Of a stretch of DNA of 5,797 bases, positions 1 through 5,188 are shown piece after piece. The notes under the pieces are model-generated. The model saw nothing but the letters and a program-made list of their open reading frames with translations. It searched no databases and had not been told where the DNA came from. The translations under genes were made by a program, and so were the position numbers. This DNA is from a bacterium (lineage in GTDB: Bacteria > Patescibacteriota > Minisyncoccia > Phycocordibacterales > 2-02-FULL-43-11): positions 1 to 5,797 of the forward strand of contig JAKAHN010000053.1 in the NCBI GenBank assembly GCA_021814895.1, written 5' to 3'. The first letter of the stretch is position 1. Every line of letters begins with the position of its first letter.

Positions 1-1
1 T

Positions 2-1006
2 TTTTCAGACAAAGAAACCGGCCTTCGTGGCTACATAGCCATCCATAATACCAACCTCGGTCCTTCCGCCGGGGGTACCCGCTATTTCCCATACAAATCT
101 GACGAAGAAGCGCTTCGTGACGCCCTGCGCCTTTCTCGCGCCATGACTTATAAATGCGCCCTAGCTGGAGTTCCTTATGGTGGCGCCAAAGCCACCATTA
201 TTATCGATCCCCAAAAACCCAAGACCAAAGAATTTTTAATCGAATATGCCAAAAGGGTTAATCTCTTAAATGGGAATTATATTACCGGCGAAGATGTTGG
301 TATTTATCAACGCGACGTCGATATTTTGGCTGAAAATTCTAAATTCATTGTCGGTCACAGCAAAAGTGGTGGCGACCTAGGGCCTTGGGCGGCACTCGGT
401 GTTTTCGCGTCTATTAAAGGAGCCTTCGGAGCTACTTTTGGTAATGACGAAATTAAAGATCACACCTTCGCCATTAAAGGCCTAGGCAAAGTAGGATTTA
501 ATCTCTGCAAATTTTTATATGAACAGGGAGGTAAAATTACAGTTGCAAATCGGAGTCCGGAAAAGATTAAAGACGCTAAAAAACACTTTCCAAAAATCAA
601 AGTCGTTAGTATTAATGAGATTCATAAGCAAAAAGTTGATGTTTATTCTCCCTGCGCGATCGGCGGTGAATTTAACGAAAAAACTATCAGAGAGTTAAAA
701 TGCCAAATCATCTGCGGTGGCGCGAATAACCAATTGGCTGATCCAAAAATCGGTGAAGCCCTCCATCACCTTGAAATTCTCTACATCCCGGACTATCTAG
801 CCAATGCCGGTGGCCTTATTAGTGTTGTCGGGGAATTAAGAAAAGGAGGATATGAACGTAAATGGGTAGAGAAAAAATGCCTAAGTATTCAGCAAACAGC
901 TAAAAAAATTATTGAACTCTCAAGAAAAGAAAAAAAGCCAACCAGTGTTGTAGCTGACCATCTTGCGGAAAGCATCTTTTTAGGTAAAAAGAAAGCCCAA
1001 CGTTAA
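2..1006 (+). CDS. Glu/Leu/Phe/Val dehydrogenase, closest to leucine dehydrogenase (5' partial)
   Basis: Cytosolic NAD(P)-dependent oxidative deaminase interconverting an L-amino acid with its 2-oxo acid and ammonium. The frame is open from base 2, and the 47 codons before the first ATG (143) encode family sequence (GYIAIHNTNLGPSAGGTR), so that ATG is internal and the true start lies off the window. Of the 335 visible residues, K51 (MTYK) and K63 (YGGAK) match the two catalytic lysines of leucine dehydrogenase, and D98 (GEDVG) lies at the same spacing as its catalytic Asp. The Rossmann motif GLGKVG is at 160-165. PCAIGG, CGGANNQL and PDYLANAGGL follow in the expected order. About 20-30 N-terminal residues are missing compared with leucine dehydrogenases of about 365 residues. 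The usual Asp ending the second beta strand is Asn (N183), followed by Arg, which hints at NADP use. The pocket Leu of the LGG motif is Ala, so the exact substrate (Leu, Val, Phe, Glu or other) is uncertain. Confidence 0.93.
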   Translation, partial: FSDKETGLRGYIAIHNTNLGPSAGGTRYFPYKSDEEALRDALRLSRAMTYKCALAGVPYGGAKATIIIDPQKPKTKEFLIEYAKRVNLLNGNYITGEDVGIYQRDVDILAENSKFIVGHSKSGGDLGPWAALGVFASIKGAFGATFGNDEIKDHTFAIKGLGKVGFNLCKFLYEQGGKITVANRSPEKIKDAKKHFPKIKVVSINEIHKQKVDVYSPCAIGGEFNEKTIRELKCQIICGGANNQLADPKIGEALHHLEILYIPDYLANAGGLISVVGELRKGGYERKWVEKKCLSIQQTAKKIIELSRKEKKPTSVVADHLAESIFLGKKKAQR

Positions 1007-1023
1007 GCCTACTCAAAAATCAG

Positions 1024-1045
1024 TATCCTGTTATAATATAGGATA
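1024..1045. repeat. 6-bp inverted repeat bracketing the -10 box
   Basis: TATCCT at 1024-1029 and AGGATA at 1040-1045 are perfect inverted repeats separated by 10 bp, with TATAAT nearly centred between them (2 bp on each side). The right arm reaches the first base of the ATG. The placement would suit an operator for a dimeric repressor competing with RNA polymerase. However, 6-bp arms in AT-rich DNA can arise by chance, and no regulator is seen in the window. Confidence 0.35.
1029..1037 (+). promoter_or_regulatory. Extended -10 promoter for the PaaK-like gene
   Basis: TG, one base, then a perfect TATAAT at 1032-1037 form an extended -10 element in the 38-bp gap after the dehydrogenase. No good -35 is seen 16-18 bp upstream, as is usual for extended -10 promoters. 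Counting from the -10 box, transcription would start at about 1044-1045, which is the ATG at 1045. The transcript would therefore be leaderless or nearly so. The only purine-rich stretch, AGGA at 1040-1043, is too close to the ATG to act as a Shine-Dalgarno site. The call rests on sequence match only. Confidence 0.6.
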
Positions 1046-2562
1046 TGATTGGTAAATCGGTAGAAATTAAAGCCGATAAAATCCTAGGTTCTTTACGGAA
1101 AAAGAAATCTGAATTTTGGTCTCACGAGCGAGAAAAAAATGCCCTTTCGCTATTTAAGGATGCCGCCAAAAGAGTCCCGGCCTACAAAGATTTTTTAAAG
1201 AAACATCGCGTTGATCCGGCAAAAATAAAAACTTTCAAAGATTTTGAACTTCTGCCGACAACTGACAAAAAATCTTATCTCCGCGAATATCCGCTCGAAA
1301 AACTCGCTTGGGACGGTCATCTAAATAAGCTTATAGTTTATACTTCTACCTCTGGCTCCACCGGTGAGCCATTCTATTTCCCAAGAGAACAAAAACTCGA
1401 CTGGCAATATTCAATTCTCGCCGAAGAGTTTTTGAAAAATAGTTCTTACGGTACCGGTGGTCCGACTTTGGTGATTATTGGTTTCGGTATGGGCGTCTGG
1501 ATTGGAGGAATTATTACTTATAAGGCTTTCGAGATCGCCACTCAAAGATCTAATCTTCCTGTTTCAATTATTACTCCTGGCATTAATAAAAACGAGATTT
1601 TTCACGCGCTCCGGAGTTTATCTCCGCAGTATCGCGAAACAATTCTAATCGGCTATCCACCTTTTATAAAAGACGTTTTAGATGAAGCTCATGATGAGGG
1701 TATTAATTTAAAAAAACTTAACATGCGCCTACTTTTTGCTGCCGAATCCTTCACGGAAAAATTCCGCGATTACGTTGTAAAAAAAGCCGGAGTAAGAAAT
1801 CCTATTTTAGATACGTTAAATATTTATGGGACTGCCGATATCGGCGCTATGGCTTATGAAACTCCAACTTCAATTTTAGTTCGCCGACTCGCAATGAAAA
1901 ATCCAAAACTTTTTAAAGATATCTTCGAGGACGTGAGCAAAACTCCTACCCTCGCCCAATACAATCCCTCCTTCATAACCTTCGAGGCTCAAGGAGAAGA
2001 CATTCTCCTAACCGGCCGCAACACGATTCCTCTTATCCGTTATTCAATTGGCGATCATGGCGGCGTGATGAGTTTTGCTCAACTTGAAAAAAAGCTAAAA
2101 TCCAATGGCATTGATCTAAGAAGGGAGGCTAGGAAAATTGATGCAGAGAGAAGTATCTCTGAGACTCCTTTTGTATACGTTTATGAAAGAAAAGATTTAT
2201 CAACAAAACTCTATGGCGCCATTATATATCCCGAACACATCCGAGAAGCCCTCCAGCATGAGAAGCTAGAAAATTTCGTAACTGGGAAATTTACTATAAT
2301 GACTAAAACCGATAGAAAACAGAATCAATTTATGGAAGTTCACGTCGAGCTCAAGCCAAAAATGAGAGCCTCAAAGTATCTCCAAAAACTCTGCCACGAT
2401 TTAATTGTTGAAAGTTTACTTCTCAAAAATGCTGAATATAGGAATAATTACTCTTCTATTCCACATAAAGTAAAACCAAAAATGTTCTTCTGGCCTCACG
2501 AACACCATCTTCATTTCAAGCCAGGCATAAAACAAAAATGGGTTAAAAAAATTCCAAAATGA
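1045..2562 (+). CDS. PaaK-like adenylate-forming ligase (phenylacetate-CoA ligase family)
   Basis: Predicted soluble ANL-superfamily enzyme that activates a carboxylate as acyl-AMP and probably passes it to CoA or another nucleophile. The 505 residues carry a PaaK-type N-terminus (VPAYKDFLKKH at 44-54, then LLPTTDKKSYLREYP at 69-83). The phosphate loop is YTSTSGSTGEP at 99-109. An A5-like YGTAD sits at 261-265 and an A7-like RYSIGD at 332-337 with the ATP-ribose Asp at D337. An A8/hinge-like segment lies at 381-402 (RKD, then G391 and PEHI). K496 or K498 near the C-terminus could be the adenylation lysine, although the A10 motif is degenerate. Typical PaaK proteins have about 430-450 residues; this one has extra sequence in the middle and at the C-terminus. 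Its TGA stop overlaps the next gene's ATG by four bases (ATGA), so the two are translationally coupled. The acyl substrate is unknown, and LuxE/acyl-protein-synthetase-like or CapK-like roles remain possible. Confidence 0.82.
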   Translation: MIGKSVEIKADKILGSLRKKKSEFWSHEREKNALSLFKDAAKRVPAYKDFLKKHRVDPAKIKTFKDFELLPTTDKKSYLREYPLEKLAWDGHLNKLIVYTSTSGSTGEPFYFPREQKLDWQYSILAEEFLKNSSYGTGGPTLVIIGFGMGVWIGGIITYKAFEIATQRSNLPVSIITPGINKNEIFHALRSLSPQYRETILIGYPPFIKDVLDEAHDEGINLKKLNMRLLFAAESFTEKFRDYVVKKAGVRNPILDTLNIYGTADIGAMAYETPTSILVRRLAMKNPKLFKDIFEDVSKTPTLAQYNPSFITFEAQGEDILLTGRNTIPLIRYSIGDHGGVMSFAQLEKKLKSNGIDLRREARKIDAERSISETPFVYVYERKDLSTKLYGAIIYPEHIREALQHEKLENFVTGKFTIMTKTDRKQNQFMEVHVELKPKMRASKYLQKLCHDLIVESLLLKNAEYRNNYSSIPHKVKPKMFFWPHEHHLHFKPGIKQKWVKKIPK

Positions 2563-3749
2563 CCCTCGAAGAAATTCTTTCCCAGAAAGCAAAATTATCT
2601 TCGGAATCAAAGCCGACAATTTTTGACATCAATATAAAAGAAGACGAAACCTCCATCGCGAATCTCCTTAACGACAATAAAATTCAACATGTTGTTGATG
2701 ATTTTAAAGAACAACTTAGCGAGTTTTTCGCCGTTAAAAACCCATCTAAAGTTTTCTCTCCCACATTTAAAGAAGAGCTAGAAAGTTATATTTCCAGTCT
2801 TGAGAAGGAAAAACCGTTTCAATACCACGGAAAATGGGTCTACTTCCCATGGCTTTCCACTCTCGTTCACATATTGGATGAAAATGATTTTCAATTAGTT
2901 CGAACTGCTCGCAATAAAAACCTTATCAACGCCGAAGAACAAGAAAAATTTTACAATGCCACAATCGGCATCGGGGGATTAAGCGTTGGTAATAGCGTCG
3001 CACTATCTATCGTTCTTCAGGGTGGAGGGAAAAGAATTAAACTAGCCGACTTCGATACTTTAGCGCTTACTAACACCAACCGCGTTAGAGCTGGCGTCCA
3101 AAATCTCGGTCTTCAAAAAGTCTTAGTCACCGCTAGGCAAATTTATGAAATTAATCCGTTTGCCGAATTGGAAGTTTTTGCCGATGGTTTAACAAAAGAA
3201 AACATTGGTCAATTTTTTAGTGGACCGCCAAAGCTAGATATAGTAATCGATGAATTAGATAATCTAGCAATTAAATGCCTCATAAGAGAGGAAGCAAGGA
3301 GGTGCAGGGTACCATTAGTGATGGCTGCCGACAACGGCGACAACGGAGTAGTGGATATTGAGCGATACGACCTTGATCCCGAAACTAAATTTTTCCACGG
3401 CCGAATTGGTGATGTTTCTTACGAAAAACTTGTTGGGTTAGACAAAATGGGCATCGGCCGCCTCATTGTCCAACATATTGGAGTAGAAACAGTTACGAAT
3501 CGTGTTCACGAATCAATGCCGGAGATAGGTAAAACCATTGTCTCTTGGCCTCAACTCGGCGGGGCTGCTCTTCTAAATGGTTCGGCGGTGGCTTATTCTG
3601 TAAGGCGCATATTAAATGGTCAACCTATTGAAAGTAACCGCGCCCAAATTTCGCTTGATGAAAAACTAACACCTAACTACAATTCTCCGGAAGAAATCAA
3701 AAAACGTGCAGAATCTACCGAAAATTTCAAAAAAATCTTTGGACTATAA
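2559..3749 (+). CDS. E1-like ThiF-fold adenylyltransferase, MoeY/Rv1355c-like, without nitroreductase domain
   Basis: Predicted ATP-dependent enzyme that adenylates a carboxyl group, as ThiF, MoeB and ubiquitin E1 do. Residues 1-130 form a family-specific N-terminal region (HGKWVYFPWLSTLVHILDE at 90-108). The Rossmann-like ATP site follows: GIGGLSVG at 137-144, DFD at 164-166, the E1 arginine in NTNR at 172-175 (R175), K187, and a DELDN loop at 231-235 whose D234 aligns with the metal/ATP Asp of MoeB. From memory, VDIERYD (265-271), FFHG (278-281) and WPQL (330-333) are shared with actinobacterial MoeY/Rv1355c-type proteins, in which a nitroreductase domain follows; here the protein ends at 396. 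Only two cysteines occur (C240, C249), both in the helix after DELDN, with no CxxC zinc pairs and no later Cys to form an E1 thioester. This suggests adenylation without thioester relay. It starts inside the ligase stop (ATGA), has no Shine-Dalgarno, and probably shares the ligase pathway. The true substrate is unknown. Confidence 0.85.
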   Translation: MTLEEILSQKAKLSSESKPTIFDINIKEDETSIANLLNDNKIQHVVDDFKEQLSEFFAVKNPSKVFSPTFKEELESYISSLEKEKPFQYHGKWVYFPWLSTLVHILDENDFQLVRTARNKNLINAEEQEKFYNATIGIGGLSVGNSVALSIVLQGGGKRIKLADFDTLALTNTNRVRAGVQNLGLQKVLVTARQIYEINPFAELEVFADGLTKENIGQFFSGPPKLDIVIDELDNLAIKCLIREEARRCRVPLVMAADNGDNGVVDIERYDLDPETKFFHGRIGDVSYEKLVGLDKMGIGRLIVQHIGVETVTNRVHESMPEIGKTIVSWPQLGGAALLNGSAVAYSVRRILNGQPIESNRAQISLDEKLTPNYNSPEEIKKRAESTENFKKIFGL

Positions 3750-3776
3750 ACCCCATTTTTAAAATGCAAACGGCAA

Positions 3777-4037
3777 CTAAGAAACCCGTATAATCTCGAC
3801 CAAGTGGTTATCATCTCCAACAGAATAACTCGCAACTTCGCCGGCTTGCCGGCCGATAATTGCTTTCGCCAGCGGGGCATCGCAGGAAATAATTCCTAAA
3901 TCCGGGTTCCCGTTTGTATGCGCTACAGTCAAAGAAAGAAGGCTATTTTCGTCTAGCTTTAAAAGCACTGTATTTCCAATCCCGACCACTTCCCTTGCCT
4001 TTATCTCTAGGGGTTTACTGACCCTGTTTTTTGGCAT
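3777..4037 (-). CDS. Stand-alone GreA/GreB C-terminal domain protein
   Basis: This 86-residue protein matches the C-terminal FKBP-like domain of transcript cleavage factors GreA/GreB, the part that docks on RNA polymerase near the secondary channel. Family-like segments run from VGIGNTVLLK (18-27) through LGIISCDAPLAKAIIGRQAGEVASYSV (47-73, resembling the GreA pattern IS..SPLGKALLGK..GD.V) to a final VEIIRV strand (80-85). The N-terminal coiled-coil, with the acidic tip that holds Mg2+ for RNA cleavage, is entirely absent; a short basic stretch (MPKNRVSK) precedes the domain. It therefore should not stimulate cleavage, but could compete with GreA or other channel binders, as Rnk and Gfh1 are thought to do. 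The ATG at 4037 is the only one available. No Shine-Dalgarno is visible; a divergent promoter lies just upstream. It is convergent with the E1-like gene. The domain assignment is good; the regulatory role is inferred. Confidence 0.75.
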   Translation of the reverse strand: MPKNRVSKPLEIKAREVVGIGNTVLLKLDENSLLSLTVAHTNGNPDLGIISCDAPLAKAIIGRQAGEVASYSVGDDNHLVEIIRVS

Positions 4038-4044
4038 AAATAGG

Positions 4045-4059
4045 GGATTAAAGTAATCC
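4045..4059. repeat. Short palindrome at the start region of the Gre-like gene
   Basis: GGATTA at 4045-4050 and TAATCC at 4054-4059 form a perfect 6-bp inverted repeat with spacer AAG. On the - strand it covers part of the proposed -10 box and the expected transcription start, so it could be a secondary operator. It is short enough to be chance. Confidence 0.3.
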
Positions 4060-4084
4060 TACTCCCAGAATAATATGTTGTCAA
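4056..4084 (-). promoter_or_regulatory. Promoter for the Gre-like gene
   Basis: Read on the - strand, a perfect TTGACA -35 box (4084-4079) is followed after 17 bp by TAGGAT (4061-4056), a four-of-six match to TATAAT. The expected start near 4049 gives a leader of about 12 nt before the ATG at 4037. The -35 is the left arm of the large palindrome, which it shares with the divergent truD promoter. Confidence 0.55.
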
Positions 4085-4099
4085 GTATTGACAACATAT
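4073..4099. promoter_or_regulatory. 27-bp perfect palindrome, candidate operator for divergent promoters
   Basis: Left arm ATATGTTGTCAA (4073-4084), spacer GTA, right arm TTGACAACATAT (4088-4099): twelve of twelve base pairs are complementary. Each arm contains a TTGACA -35 hexamer pointing outward, so a protein bound here would block both the truD and Gre-like promoters. No T-tract follows on either strand, and the expected start sites lie outside the palindrome, so it would not be transcribed from these promoters as a terminator hairpin. No regulator gene is present in the window. The symmetry is seen directly; the operator role is inferred. Confidence 0.65.
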
Positions 4100-4117
4100 A
4101 CGGCAATGTCCTATATT
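4088..4117 (+). promoter_or_regulatory. Promoter for truD
   Basis: A consensus TTGACA -35 box (4088-4093) is followed after 18 bp by TATATT (4112-4117), a five-of-six -10 box. Transcription is expected near 4124, about 14 nt before the ATG at 4138. This placement excludes the earlier in-frame ATG at 4075, which lies upstream of the start site, and so decides the truD start. Confidence 0.65.
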
Positions 4118-4137
4118 ATTACGATAAGTCTATTTTT

Positions 4138-5184
4138 ATGAGCTCACAAAACCAGTACAAAATTAAGTGCATTAATGAAGACTTCCAGGTCGCGGAGGTT
4201 CCTTTATTACCAAATTTAAAGTCTAAAAAACCCTATCAATTTACTTATATTTGGCTTCAAAAATCTGGGTTTACGACATTTGATGCCACCGAGCAAATTA
4301 AAAATTTTTTCAGGATAGTGTTTGACGATGTAAGTAGCCAAGGGTTAAAAGACGAAGACGCTATTACCGAGCAGATTATCTCTATAAAGAAAGTTTTGAG
4401 AAACAAAGATGTTATAGCTTTCAATAAAAGATATAAATTTAAAAACAAATTTTTGTTAATCAAGCATATTGTTGGCTATGGCAATAATCCCGTCAAAGAG
4501 AGGATGCTCCACGGAAATTCATTCAGGATTGTTATGAGAAATTTAGAAAATACTTTGGCTAATGATCTAGTATATTACATTTCTAATCGTAGACATTATC
4601 ACTTCATTAATTACTATGACAACCAACGATTTGGAATGCTGGGTGGTCCATATAATACTCATTTGATTGGTAAAGCTATAGTGAAAAATGATTGGAAGCG
4701 AGCTTATAGACATGTTAAAATCACTAATAATATTTCTCCCGAGATTATAGCAAAAGCAAAACACGTGACTGACTTTAAAGAAATATTTAAGGAGATGGAC
4801 TCTAAAAAGGTTTCTTTCTTTGTTTCTTCCTATAACAGTTTTTTGTGGAACACTCAAGCCTCCTCGATAGTCAAGAAATATGCAAAAAGCAAATGTCATT
4901 CGTTCGAAAACGTGGGACGACTCCATTTACCCGTTGGCAATTTATTCCGATGCCCGCACACCTGCGAGGCAGATGGATATGAGTTTATGGCGGAAAAATT
5001 CTCGACTCAACCGAAAATAAATAAAAGAAATCTTATAGTTGCAACAACTGTGTATGCTGATAATCTAGAGAAAGATGAACTTCATAAAAATATGAAGAAA
5101 TTATCACTTTCATTTTTCTTACCAACCGGAAGTTACGCCACCATGATCATTAAGCAACTTTTTTATATTTTAAAAAATAAATAA
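4138..5184 (+). CDS. truD: tRNA pseudouridine synthase D
   Basis: TruD isomerises uridine to pseudouridine in tRNA (U13 of tRNA-Glu in E. coli; the eukaryotic relative is Pus7). From the ATG at 4138 the protein has 348 residues, close to the E. coli length of 349. It opens with the family's YKIKCINEDFQVAEVP. GLKDEDAITEQ (69-79) is the catalytic motif, with D72 as the likely nucleophile. LHGNSFRI (124-131) and NYYDNQRFG (158-166, usually NYFGxQRFG) follow. The C-terminal strand SLSFFLPTGSYAT (323-335) resembles archaeal and other bacterial TruD. The in-frame ATG at 4075 would add 21 residues (MLSSIDNIYG...) that do not resemble TruD and would be encoded by the palindrome and promoter, so it is rejected. 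There is no Shine-Dalgarno. The CYTH gene follows after 4 bp. Sampled stretches of this gene are more AT-rich than those of the genes to the left. Confidence 0.92.
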   Translation: MSSQNQYKIKCINEDFQVAEVPLLPNLKSKKPYQFTYIWLQKSGFTTFDATEQIKNFFRIVFDDVSSQGLKDEDAITEQIISIKKVLRNKDVIAFNKRYKFKNKFLLIKHIVGYGNNPVKERMLHGNSFRIVMRNLENTLANDLVYYISNRRHYHFINYYDNQRFGMLGGPYNTHLIGKAIVKNDWKRAYRHVKITNNISPEIIAKAKHVTDFKEIFKEMDSKKVSFFVSSYNSFLWNTQASSIVKKYAKSKCHSFENVGRLHLPVGNLFRCPHTCEADGYEFMAEKFSTQPKINKRNLIVATTVYADNLEKDELHKNMKKLSLSFFLPTGSYATMIIKQLFYILKNK

Positions 5185-5188
5185 ATTT

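Noticed and set aside
143..145. ATG at 143 as the start of the dehydrogenase
   Set aside because: The 47 codons upstream in the same frame encode conserved family sequence, so this Met is internal.
976..991. CTTTTT/AAAAAG hairpin near the end of the dehydrogenase gene, as a terminator
   Set aside because: It is a weak AT stem inside coding sequence, not followed by a T-run.
2560..2562. UGA recoded as glycine
   Set aside because: TGA ends the ligase within a normal ATGA overlap with a well-supported gene in another frame, so the standard bacterial code fits.
2416..2619. 67-codon - strand frame across the ligase/E1 junction
   Set aside because: It is antisense to both coupled genes, and its aromatic, hydrophobic make-up comes from reading Lys/Asn-rich codons backwards.
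3754..3766. CATTTT/AAAATG inverted repeat in the convergent gap, as a terminator
   Set aside because: It has only a one-base spacer and all-AT central pairs, so no stable hairpin can form; there is no GC stem with a T-tract.
3840..3853. GCCGGC-TT-GCCGGC repeated palindrome
   Set aside because: It lies inside the Gre-like coding sequence and is explained by codons of the conserved GRQAGE segment.
3677..3880. 67-codon - strand frame across the end of the E1-like gene and the Gre-like gene
   Set aside because: It overlaps two better-supported genes and has no recognisable domain.
4257..4463. 68-codon - strand frame inside truD
   Set aside because: It is antisense to the TruD catalytic motif region, with no sign of a real protein.
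4567..4926. 119-codon open frame on the - strand inside truD
   Set aside because: It lies wholly antisense to well-supported TruD sequence and its translation resembles no family; it is a shadow of the AT-rich gene.
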